Part shown: one piece after another, positions 10,950 to 21,100 of the stretch
Layout of the letters: each line of letters starts with the position of its first letter
How positions within the stretch are numbered: the first letter of the stretch is position 1
The notes under the pieces: model-generated
Databases searched by the model: none
What the model was told of the DNA's origin: nothing
What the model saw: the letters and a program-made list of their open reading frames with translations, nothing else
Translations under genes and position numbers: made by a program
From: Choristocarpus tenellus KU-1152
Lineage: Eukaryota; Phaeophyceae
Assembly: GCA_964200185.2 (NCBI GenBank)
Contig: CAXNAD020000006.1
Location: 1-59,947 of the forward strand
Direction: 5' to 3'
Length of the DNA: 59,947 nt

Positions 10950-11817
10950 GAACTGGCGTACCATTTGCTTTGTGTTCACCATCACCAGCTTCACCAGTGT
11001 TGCTTGCATTGCCACTCCCCTTCCCTTTACCATTCTTCTTCTTCCTTCAGGGAGTTTGTCCAGATGATCGTTGATCCGATTCTCCCAAATCTCCAGTGCG
11101 TTTGGGACATCAGTAAGCCTTGTGTCCTTTGGCTCCACGGACATAACAAGAACCTGTATAGGATCCAGAACGAGACGAAACAGTGGTGGGACAAGATGAT
11201 TGAAAGTGTGATCCTCCACACTGTCAACGCTCCACACATCTTGACTGCCGATCCTTATGAAAACCAGCAGTTCCACTTCTCGAATGGGGACCTTCCACCA
11301 TCAATGCACCGCCATTACTTCCCATCTGTCATTCAATTTGACGTTTACGAAGTTGATAGGTTTTGCAGACGCGTTTTTGTAGATCCAGCCTTACTTCTCG
11401 TCCACATCCTGTGCCCTGTTGAATCTCGATAAAATATTTGTTGGTCAACCAATTGTGCATGGCACTTAATTGCTCCTCATCACTCAGTTCATCATCCAGG
11501 GATTGCATTTTCTTTACAATGCTGTCCAGCTCCATGATGACGGTGGACCGATCCTCTCCAGGAGGTAGATGTAGCGAATTTAGCTTTGATCTCATGGTTG
11601 CCCTTTCAGTGATACCACTCCTCCTAAAGTGGTTCCTTAAAGCTTGGAAAGCTTCGGAAGGACTGCCGTGGTTGCTCACCACTTGTTCCGCGAACCCATC
11701 CAAAGTCATCACCAGAGCAGTCATCGCCATACTCGCCTTTTCGATTTCTCGTTTGGACCATCTTGAAGCGTTGAAGGAATTGCTACTGACTCTGATGTGG
11801 TCATCAGATAAAAGCAT
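10950..11817 (-). pseudogene. Copia gag-like frames (UBN2 type)
   Basis: The minus-strand frame 11,817-11,329 reads SNSFNASRWSKREIEKASMA, SPSEAFQALRNHFRRSG, RATMRSKLNSLHLPPGEDRS and ELDSIVKKMQSLDDELSDEE. This is the helical pattern of the copia gag domain (UBN2/Retrotran_gag): 'A...W-x-x-L...R...L...L-x-x-L-x-x-x-G-x-x-V...L...L'. The preceding codons toward the LTR (FAMFERKLFS near 11,860) continue the pattern in another frame. A second gag-like stretch, ALEIWENRINDHLDK (about 11,060-11,110), stands close to RT. Gag forms the particle that packages element RNA. Confidence 0.75.
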
Positions 11818-12171
11818 ATACTTTCAGCCGCCCATGGCAGCACACGAAAACAATTTTCGCTCAAACATGGCAAATCCATCACCATCATCATCGCCACTGT
11901 CTACCTTGAATTTTGATGGCAGTGGTATAAGTTGTCGCCATCTCTGTCCAGTTGGTACCTACTGTTGCACGGTTCTGCTAACCGCCTCTCTGTCTTCATC
12001 TTCAGACTTGACCACCTCTCCACCTTCTTCAACTGGTGTTGCAGGTGTCATGTCACCATACTCCGCCCTTCTCGAAGTACATCTTCTGTAACCGACGGCC
12101 TCCTACATTGGGACTCCCCCTCAAATTGATTTAACGCTAGCCTTGAGAAGTTAGAACAATTCAATAAGAAA

Positions 12172-12183
12172 TGCTAGCTAGCA
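12172..12183. repeat. Perfect 12-bp palindrome TGCTAGCTAGCA at LTR inner edge
   Basis: TGCTAGCTAGCA is its own reverse complement and ends exactly one base before the right LTR (12,184). This is where a primer-binding site would be expected on the minus strand. It does not look like the usual initiator-Met primer site. Confidence 0.8.
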
Positions 12184-12553
12184 TGTTAAAGAAATTGGTG
12201 TTCCCAAGACTTGTGAATGTAAGTAAGTAACTCGATTAATTCCTTATTTTGAAAACAGGTTGTAAATCATGTAAGGAAGGTGAAAAGGAAGGAGTGAACC
12301 TCAAAGCTCAAAGGGGTTGTCACCTTACCATTCATATTCTAATAACACGTCACTCATTCTCTGTGTCATTTGCTACAATCTTCCCTTTCTAGAATTCTTC
12401 TTGTTGTACTAAAATAACCTGGATAATATTCTCATGATTACTCAACAGAAAAATTTTCTGTCAATAATCCTGTTATCGAAACATAATCCAACAACTGATA
12501 ATTTATCCTACAAAATCTTCTTTTACACATGAATAAAAAGCATATTCTTAACA
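12184..12553 (-). repeat. Copia 5' LTR (right)
   Basis: 370 bp, TGTTAA...TTAACA, matching the left LTR with point differences plus an extra block of about 60 bp (around 12,395-12,475). Because the element reads leftward, this is its 5' LTR and would hold the promoter. GACAT follows at 12,554-12,558. Confidence 0.93.
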
Positions 12554-13477
12554 GACATCCTCGATCATGGGCCGCTTATACCTCTCCTCATCCACCCTCC
12601 AGATCCCGATTTTCCCATTGAACCGTATCCCGTTGGAGAGTTCCTAGGGCGGGCCACAGCTGCAAGGAACATCACCTTCATAATGTAGCGCTTATTCTAT
12701 GCCCGTGTGGGTTAGGGGGGGTCCTCATTGGGGAACAGATATGCACACACCTTGTCCATCTCTGAGGATGTAAAACCACTTCAAGTCCACATGCACCCAG
12801 TTATATAGAACGTTGACCAATACCCCACTTCTCCCCCTCCAGTGCATGTGGCTGACGAATAAACCACCCTGATGACTTTCTGCTGGTCTGAGAGGGCTGT
12901 CTTAATCCACAACTTGACCTTGTTGACCTTCTCACGCTTGCACATATCCCACAGTAAGGCAAGGGAGATCCCAACTTTGACCTCCCATGTGTGGAAGGAT
13001 ATGCAGTGTACTGCTAATGGGACAGCCCAAAGCATCGAGGATACTTGTATGGTGGCCACATCACCCCTCGTACAAGGTCTATGCTTTCACCCTGCTTAAT
13101 CTCACTGCCATACTCTTTCAGTTGAAGGAACACAGTAATTGGGAAATTCCGAACTCCTCTGTGATGACCACCGCTGTCACCTGAGGCATCCATGTCTTGC
13201 ACCCTCTTGCCTCGAAGCATTATGCCACCAAACTGTTCTTCCTTGGGGTGTCTGAGTTCTGATGCCGGACAGACTTCTGGGTCGAAGAATTGGGACCAAC
13301 AGGCTACAATGGGATGAGTGAGCCGCTTGAACAATGGGGGGCCTTCGTCCTAGTCATCCCAATATCCGCCTGCTTTGACAGTTTCATGAAGTTCTCGAAC
13401 CCCATAAATGTGACTTGGTCGACTTTGCACTGGTGATCCTCCACAGTCATAAAGCCCACCATCTCAAACTTTGCCAT
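12554..13477 (-). pseudogene. Mariner-type transposase, 5' half (split by copia)
   Basis: Reading leftward from a plausible ATG at 13,477 (MAKFEMVGFMTVEDHQCKVD): a degraded N-terminal DNA-binding region, then DMCKREKVNKVKLWIKTALS, then VHVDLKWFYILRDGQGVCI with the first catalytic Asp (codon near 12,787). Next come KRYIMKVMFLAAVARPR and NGKIGIWRVDEERYKRPM in shifted frames up to the copia junction at 12,559. These are the Tc1/mariner 'D-x-K-W-F', 'K-V-M-F-L' and 'G-K-I-G-I-W' blocks. Joined across the copia insertion at GACAT they lead directly into VIPRIKACTPRLEGH of the other half. Frameshifts show it was decaying. Confidence 0.85.
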
Positions 13478-13491
13478 CTTTCAAAAGTAAT

Positions 13492-13520
13492 GCTACATTT
13501 AATTCCGAACGGAGGAAGTA
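13492..13520. repeat. Mariner/Stowaway-like terminal inverted repeat
   Basis: On the minus strand this reads TACTTCCTCCGTTCGGAATT and continues into the 5' side of the transposase gene. The TACT-Y-CCTC-Y-GT-Y-C pattern is the usual end of plant/protist mariner and Stowaway elements. A related end lies at about 46,493. The partner on the left side of the element was not found. Confidence 0.7.
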
Positions 13521-14727
13521 AAATTCTCATCCCACAAAGTGTTGAATTGAGAATTTGTACTTTTACTGATACCATATTACTTTGCACAGTCTGAATATCA
13601 TGCATTGGTGTAACAGTATAATCTATCATTGAAGCAAAGATATTATTGGATGTATGTCTGGTACAGATCCTTGCCAATATTTTTTATGACTCATTTGGCT
13701 TGGACTAGATCTTGTGTGATCCACATATCACAATCCTTTACATAGGTTGACCATCTAGTTTTGACAAATCGTTTGTATCTCATATTGTCATAGATGGGTA
13801 TAGTCTACACTTGTGAAGAGATGAGATATCTGGTAACAGATCTCAGTTAACCTGTTCACAACCCACTCTGACTTGATATCTTGTGTTTTCCAGGTTTATT
13901 AATTCTGCAAATGGACTGACTATACATATATGTTGGTCAACATTTGGATACGTTAACAATGCAAATTTTTTTATTTCTCAACTCTCCTCATTTGGAGGAG
14001 TGGACTGTATCACCGGGAAGCTCATATTCAGACTGTCTGCATTGCTGATTCCTAGACCTTGACTATGAGGTTGATGCAATACTGACCACATCCCATCAAC
14101 CTCACTTGTATTTAGGCTGACTGCTATGCTGATCCTATACACTCAGACCATACCATGTATGCTTGATTGGTATTCTGACCAAATACCGTCAGCCTTTAGC
14201 TAGTGATATCCAAATCAAATGTTCATTAATACCTTATTTATATATCACACTTCATTTTGTATCACTGAAGTTCTGTAAAATATTGGAACGATGGTATACT
14301 AATAGTCATACCCGTTTCCCATTTTGCTCCCGACCTCACTTTTTAGTTGACCTTGAATCATGTTTACCTATATCTTCGAGGCGATCAGAAGAGGGGGCAA
14401 TGTCAAAAGCAGGGTTGTCCGTCATCATACTGCTACTGCCGTATGCCAGATACCGTTATAGGGATTGAGGTTCCTCGTCCTCTCAGTTACAGCTTGTCCT
14501 GGTCTGTCTGGTTCGTCTTGCCTGATATTTCTCTCCACTACCCTTGCCCAAGTGAACCACGCCGCCCCAGAGATTAACATTTCTCACTGATACTCCTCTA
14601 TTCCTCAATTTATTTATTGTTGTATCGATTATACTGTCGAGGTTCACAACAGTACCTTAGATGTTTTCACAACTCCAATTAATCGAAACGTTGCATACAT
14701 CTCAGATCATCAGTATACTGTGCCATG
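13521..14727. other. No recognisable gene
   Basis: Short open frames of up to about 100 codons occur (for example 14,163-14,468 on +), but they have no recognisable motif and low coding character. I see nothing that I can name. Confidence 0.4.
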
Positions 14728-15377
14728 AGTCGAAGTATCTTAGAGGGCAGAGCCACGTCCATTCGGGGGCCAAAATCCAATATTTCAATTTTGATGTAAT
14801 TTTAGCTATTGTGTTAGTTAGGAGATGTCAATGTCCTTGTTCCGGATGTTAGAACGTTACCTGACTACCTGCTCGGTAGACACAGGGGTTTACTAGTGTT
14901 AACAAACGCTACTCTCGTGGGATTGAATCTCGCCATGGTTACACATCTGTCAAAAGGCTGAACAAGCCGCCAGGATACACAACCTCACATTAGTAACTGC
15001 CCCGCCGAAGTTGGTCACTGATTACAGTGATAGCAACCCTCGGACGAAACTTCATCAAGTCTAACAGCTTGCGATCCCCGGGATTTGCTTTTTTTAGATC
15101 ACTAGTAAAAACGCTACTGTCATGGGATCGAATCCCGGCACGGTTACATGGTTACACATCCCCCTGGGTCTACCGAGGAGGTAGTCAGCAGACTATCTGC
15201 TAGGTAGACACAGGGGTTTAGTAATGTTCTAACACCGGACACACCTTTTCATAACGTATACATTCTACCTACTCTGAAACATTTGGGAGTAGGCAAAATG
15301 TCATAAAATACCCGTGAGAAGCCAAGCCCAAAAAGGACTAACAGGGCAAAACTCGTGCCCACTAAGATACTTTCACT
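14728..15377. mobile_element. MITE-like inverted-repeat element, copy B (carries nested insertion)
   Basis: Left end AGTCGAAGTATCTTAG (14,728-14,743) and right end CTAAGATACTTTCACT (15,362-15,377) are inverted repeats matching at 14 of 16 positions. The interior matches copy A: ACGTCCATT, TTTTGATGTAATTTT, GTCAATGTCCTTGTTC, then CACACCTTTTCATAACGTAT and TACCCGTGAGAAGCCAAGCC. It is split at 14,847-15,234 by another element. Removing that gives a MITE of about 255 bp, the simple form without copy A's internal duplication. CAT flanks both GAGT and ACTC ends, a possible 3-bp target duplication. Confidence 0.82.
14847..15234. mobile_element. 388-bp nested element with TGTTAGAAC ends and CCGGA duplication
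   Basis: Starts TGTTAGAAC, ends GTTCTAACA, and is flanked by CCGGA on both sides (14,842-14,846 and 15,235-15,239). Deleting it with one CCGGA restores the MITE sequence exactly as in copy A. Inside, a terminal block (14,861-14,904) recurs directly at 15,191-15,234 (GGTAGACACAGGGGTTTA shared) and as an inverted piece at about 15,158-15,181. A second motif pair, CGCTACT...GGGAT-N-GAAT..., lies at about 14,907-14,946 and 15,110-15,157 and contains GGGATCGAATCCC, like a tRNA T-arm or B box. It encodes no protein. It could be a solo LTR, a miniature LTR element or a tRNA-derived element. Confidence 0.85.
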
Positions 15378-16090
15378 CCATACCAACCGTATTGACCCAG
15401 AGAGTAGCTCAAAAGAAAATCGTTGACAGTGCCGCAGTGGTTGCTTATCACCAGTCGAAAAGATCACCATGGTGTTCCTTGACAACAACAAAAGAGCAAT
15501 CAATAGTAGGAAACATTGCCGTAGTGTCGTAGTGTGATATGCTCGCTTTCCTATCACCAAGCAAGACTTCTCTCTACGGACTACTCGAAAATGGCTACCT
15601 CTCCAAACAGGAATATGTCGAGCTGACGTCATACCTCAGGTCCGTCTTATCCACCCGAAATTTCCGCTTCGTCTATCCAGCCCGTCTTGCATGGCGTGAC
15701 CGCCCAAGAGTCATGCCTTCCAGATCCCTTGCATACATCTCGATAAAATGTGCCCCACCTGCAACCATAGAGGCCACATCGTCGGTCTCCACACGCTTTC
15801 TCACTCCTCCGAATCCTGTCGCTCTACCACACTACGGCACTAAAAGCCCTAGACAGTATAACAACAGTTCTGTAGTACTGACAATAGTATGTCCAAAGTT
15901 AATATTTTTTTGGTTAGAAGGATGAAACGTGCGAAACGTTCAGCAAGGGGATCGTTTCCTGACTCTCGAAAAATGTGTGGCACAAGTAGCGATAATATGC
16001 CGACAACGTTGTGTAAATGATGGAAGCTTCTTCCGTTCAGACTCGATCCTGTGACATACATGCCGCTGGCTGCTCTAAGATTGGTGATAC
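15378..16090. other. Upstream flank of the giant gene; no gene seen
   Basis: Roughly 700 bp between the MITE and the first ATG of the giant gene. It is richer in C than the transposon region and contains one 128-codon open frame (15,539-15,925) without recognisable features. It presumably holds the promoter and 5' leader, but I cannot point to a core promoter element. An in-frame TGA lies two codons before the ATG at 16,091. Confidence 0.4.
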
Positions 16091-18172
16091 ATGACCCCAT
16101 ACTTTGCACCCACCGACCCAGTGTTAAGAGGTCCAGGACCTACCTCGGCCACACTGCAGCAGATGCGTATCAAAAAGCGACGTCTAGGGACCAACCAGAC
16201 GTCCTACCCTGGGGCTGGGACAAAGGCTGACTTGCCAGCGATGGCATGGGAATCTAGCACTGGGAAGCGCAGCTTTCGGGGGGCATCAGAGGACTTGGAG
16301 AAGTCAGAAAACCCTCAAAGCAAGTGGGAAGTAGAGGGTTCAGAGGACGTCCAAAGTTCAAGCATTAGTCCAGCGCCTTTACCTGAAACACTGCTCTTCC
16401 AACCTTACAGTTCAGATCCACTCCCAACCGTCGACCTCACAAAATGGCAGAATCGCCTTGGGGTTTCGACAGCCCATGATATACTTCAGCGGAACGCTAG
16501 GTTCAGTGGGTTAATTCTTCGTGAGATACGGAAAGATGCCCCACAAGTTTGCAAGTTTATAAAGTTGCACTTCGGAAATATCGTTGTTGAGTTGGACGTT
16601 TCCCTTTCCAAAATGATCGATGACAATTGCCTCTCAATTTTGTCGACTTGTGAAACTATGAGGCGGCTCAATGTGTCGGGGTGCCCAAACGTGACAGACG
16701 CAGGAGTGAAGAGTGTGGCACGTAAGAAGGCTACAGCTCTTCAAGGACTAGATGTATCTAATTGCCAACGAGTGACGGATGATAGTGTGGAAGTACTAGC
16801 CAGGTGCTGTCCTAGCTTATGTTCCCTTATCCTCTCGGGCTGTCCAAAGGTGAGGGACCGATCCCTCTTTGCAATGAGTGCCTTGCATGGACTACAAAAC
16901 ATTGGATTGGCTGGCTGCAATGAGATCACTGACAAGGCTGCCCGTCAGCTCCTGACAAACCTCACACAGCTCAAGTCTCTCAATATTAATGGGTGCACAA
17001 GCCTCACCAATGAGGGGTTGCACTACATGTACAGGACAGATGTGCCGTGGGGAGTGAAGCGCCACCAGGGCTGTGCACAGCTCACAGTTCTACAAATATC
17101 AGATAATGGACATGTATCTGATGAGCTCGTGGCTGTGCTTACGTCAGTCTGTCCACTCATCTCCTGCCTAGAGCTGGTGAACTGCCCCCTCTTGGGTGGG
17201 GAGGGGGCAATGGGAAAGATGGGTGGTCTCACGCATCTCACATGCCTAGTGCTGAAGGGACTACGGCGAGTGAACGATTATGGAGTAGAAGAGTTCTTTG
17301 CTAGTTGCCCACGAAGATCCCTCACTTACCTCGACCTTCAGAGATGCACCAGGGTGGCTGATGGGGCGCTGAAGTTTATTGCAAAATATGCAAGAAATCT
17401 TCGGGAGTTGCGACTGGATTGTTGCATTAGCGTGACAGATCGGGGCCTCGCATCCCTGTCCAAGGGCTGCACTCTGCTGCACACACTGCAGGCAACACAT
17501 TTGGGGATGATCACCGATATTGGAGTACAGTTGATTTCTCGTAAATGTACGAGTATTACTGACCTTGATATTAGTTACTGCATTCGACTCAGTGGTGGTA
17601 TCATTTCAGTCCTTTGTAAGTTGCACACCCTTGAGAACCTTGGGGTGTGTGGCTGCCCCGGTATTGATAATGCATCACTGACAGATATGAAGCTCAGTCA
17701 ACTTAAGTGCCTTCGCATTGCTGACAACCCACAACTTTGTGATCCTGGCATTAGGGACGCTGTTGCTCGAAACATTTTACTGGTTTCACTTGATTTATCC
17801 AACTGCACAGGCACAACTTCAGCCGGCTTAGCTGACATACTCAAGTCCCTCCCAGAAATCACTCATGTAGACCTTACCGGTTGTACCTCAGTGGGACCTT
17901 CAGAACTACTGGCATTGGCTCATACTTTTCCAATCTCTAGCCTCTGCCTGACGCCAGCTTGCCTCGATGTAGATGGCTTTCACGGCCTACACTGTGCAGG
18001 TGATAATAGAGATGAACGGCATCAACAGGGAATCCTAAAGCAGAGCATACGAGAGAAGAGGGCAGCGATAATGGTGCAGCAGGTATATCGAAGGTATCAG
18101 TGTGAGAATGAAAACATGGAAAAGGAATACAAATTACATATGGAATTGATGCGAGCAGCTATGACAATCCAG
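16091..18172 (+). CDS. Exon 1: cysteine-containing leucine-rich repeats plus first IQ motif
   Basis: Residues 1-110 are polar and low in structure. From about residue 165 to 620 there are some 18 LRRs of the cysteine-containing (AMN1/F-box-LRR) type, each near 26 residues, as in [57 protein letters not shown] and [20 protein letters not shown]. Such repeats form a curved protein-binding solenoid. No F-box is obvious before them. Residues 655-694 turn helical and basic ([13 protein letters not shown], then AAMTIQ), and the second IQ motif is completed by exon 2 ([11 protein letters not shown]). The donor is GTGTGA at 18,173, phase 0. Confidence 0.93.
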
Positions 18173-21100
18173 GTGTGAAAAATTTCTATCGGGCTCTTGG
18201 AGAAATTGATTGTATTTGAAGTGCTCGGTATATATCTCAATTCTTCTGTGTGCCATACTTTCAAGCATTGCCTGATTGGTTTACCAACAGTATCTGGACA
18301 GAGTTTTTCTTGGTTTATTTTCACTGCTTTCAACTTGAATGTTTGATGATTCATCTACACACACACAGAATGCTCTGTCCTAGATACCAAGTGAAAAGGT
18401 GGATAGGTAAATAAGATGTGAAATACCCCAACATGGGAATATGTAAGTAAATTTACTCACACATATATGACAGTCCGAGTGAATCCTTGTGGACAATCTT
18501 CCCTCATAGCAATCAGTTTCATACCCCTGCTAATGTATCTCCTATACCAACTTCCACCACCTGGCTCAGTCAACATGTCCTCTTCTCTCATTCAAGCAGC
18601 AACATATTGGTTTATTGATGGAAATTCTATGGTCTATTTGTAAGCTTTGCTGGCTTAGTTTAATAATATTGCTGTGAGCATGTTGTGGTACGCTAAGTCG
18701 CACTGCTTGAATAGTTGATGTAGTGCTTTGTAGCTAGAACCATCATCAGTTGCTGCATGCTTGGAGTATAATTAAAAAAACTTTGTTTTGGTGCCCTATT
18801 CAATAAAAAAAATCCAAGATTAAAAAAAATGATCCTCTTTCAATTCTGCTGATATGACCATCTGCACCAGGCACAGGTGTAAAAATAGACCCCTTTCTCA
18901 CACCATGGTGATATAACATTGTGAAATATGTCATCTACTTAGGGACTTGTGATGAGGTGTGTTGCCTCCCGGAGGCTTCACTATCTAGAAATGCGTAGAC
19001 CACGCCTCCTGCTGAGCCTCAGCAAATGGCGCAAAAGGACGATTGAGGCCAATATCTGGGACAAGGCCTGTCGGCATAGTGACCGCACTACGGCAGTCTG
19101 TGCTATTCGTGACTGGAGGTTGAACACAGCTAAAGAAATGATAGAATCAAGTGAGCTTGGTGAAAAAGCTGTGGTGTTCTTCGAGCACCACCTGGTTTCT
19201 TCATGCCTCAGAGCTTGGAAGAGATACTTGGAACCCACGAAAATGATAGAAGCAACAGGGCAGGCCAAGGCAGAAGCCTGGCGGAGGGAGCATTTGAGGG
19301 CTTCACTATTTCATCTCTGGAAAGGCAATACAAAGGAAACAAAGCAACGGCGAGAAGCTTCCATACGTGCCGTGGTATTTCAACTCCCACTTCATTATGA
19401 GAATTCAATGCGACAGCAAGTAGCATCAAGGCGGGCAATCAGATACCATGCAAGACACGTCAAGGCACATGCTTGGGAGGCATTTTTAAGTCTTAATATA
19501 GAGCTGGCAGACCTGCACAAGCGCATGAAGGTTGGTCTGACTAATTGAATTGACCTTTTGAACAACAGTGCAATTCACCTCCTCAGGAATGCCTAGATCG
19601 CAAACTAAGGAAACACCCTTTTTAATCTTTTGTGGATCACCAATAATGGAGAACATTTCTGCAGTAGTCTAATACAAGTGGTTTAATGTATATTGACTTT
19701 CTCACCACAGAAAAGAGGGGCACCTTTTGGAAAATGAGGTGGGTAGGAGATGTGAGTTGGGAAAGGGGAGTGATGGTACTAGCCACCCAGGCCTGCTGGC
19801 CTTAAACTGGTCGAAATAAATGACCAGGTTTAGTACCAATTACTATTGTCCATAAATTCAACCAACACCTTGAAACTAAAACTACACCCAAACCACATTC
19901 AATTCCATAATAAAGCATACATGATTCAGTATGTGGAGAGCAAAAGCAGGAATTAATCCAAGACAGTTGATAAAGAACAGAAGCTTATGAAGACACTCAC
20001 AAATCCTCAGCATTATAACTCTGGCTTCAGATGTCACCTTTGCCGGTGATTTCATCCTTCAAACTCAAGTTCCTCAATAAACCCCCATGATTCTCTGTCA
20101 GCAATACAAGGTGTGGCATCGACCTCGCTTACTTCAGCGGACCCTTTGCCAGTTGAAAGATGCTACAGTTACCAGCAAGTGGTGTAGGGATGCCAAATGT
20201 AGAGCAGATGTGTTTGCAAGGTCAGGCAAAAAGCGTCGAGTCATCCAGAAGCTTCATGGATTGGCTACAAGTAGAGTGACTCAGCGCACTTCAATGGCCA
20301 TGGCACTAGCATTTGCAAAAGGGAGACCTCTAAGTTGTGGCTTGAGTTGCCTTCGCAATCATCCAGGAGAGAAAAGGGTAAGCATTCTATTAATACTAGA
20401 AATTTACTCTGAAATGTACGATTTATTCCAAAGTAGAATACCAACCCTTCCAAGTTTTGATGATTTGTTCAGTCATTGTGAGGAACTGCTTTACATGCTT
20501 TAAAGCATTCCAGAGCATGAAAAAACAAACGAGCATTAATAGTTGTGATCCAAACTAAAAGAAAAAGCTATGATACCATGATGGGTAAAATTTCTGATTC
20601 AGGTAGTGGGTTGGATTGAGAATAGTTAAACAGAAAAAAGGCTAAAATAATGAGAACAGATAGATTGCTTCAATTCAAAGTCACATTATTGTTCATTTCT
20701 TGGGAGGAAGTCCCTCTCTGTGTTTTTGGCAACACTGCCAGTAGGTCAGTAGCTAGAGAGGGTGGTGTGCGCTTGAAGTCAGAGAAAATAAACCTATGAG
20801 AACAGAAATTGCGAGGTGGAGATGAGGTTTGTTTTCTGCCTCTACTGTAGGATGTGCCCATGTCTACCAAGAACTTTGCAAAATTTATGATCCACATGCT
20901 GTGGTACTACTATTTTCAGATATTCAACTACTGTGAACTTTGAGATGTTAGTTTGTGAATGTGTGGAGCTCTATACAATGAATCCCACTATCCATGCACA
21001 AGCATTTCCTCCTCAAGCAAGTCAGGAAACATGCCTACTACTATCAATTTGGACACAGTTGACTACACAATAGGATTGATCATGATAGACATGACAAATA

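Larger units (their letters stand above)
9052..12553 (-). mobile_element. Copia LTR retrotransposon, internally deleted, minus strand
   Basis: About 3.5 kb bounded by two LTRs with TGTTAA...TTAACA termini and GACAT target duplications. Reading on the minus strand from the right LTR: a gag-like frame (11,817-11,329), a second gag-like stretch (about 11,270-10,950), reverse transcriptase (about 10,930-10,030) and RNase H (about 9,840-9,560). The CCHC knuckle, protease and integrase expected between gag and RT are missing. RT follows gag-like sequence directly, so the copy has a large internal deletion and could only move with help. A purine-rich GAACTTC-free tract next to the left LTR (minus-strand AAAGCAGGGGATTG) fits a polypurine tract. 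Confidence 0.93.

Noticed and set aside
15105-15157. GGGATCGAATCCC segment considered as a tRNA gene
   Set aside because: Only a T-arm-like piece is present; no acceptor stem, D-arm or anticodon arm could be placed.
15539-15925. 128-codon open frame upstream of the giant gene
   Set aside because: No recognisable domain, and composition is unlike the confirmed exons.
18981-19268. Minus-strand open frames overlapping exon 2 and other exons
   Set aside because: They are mirror images of strongly supported + strand coding sequence.
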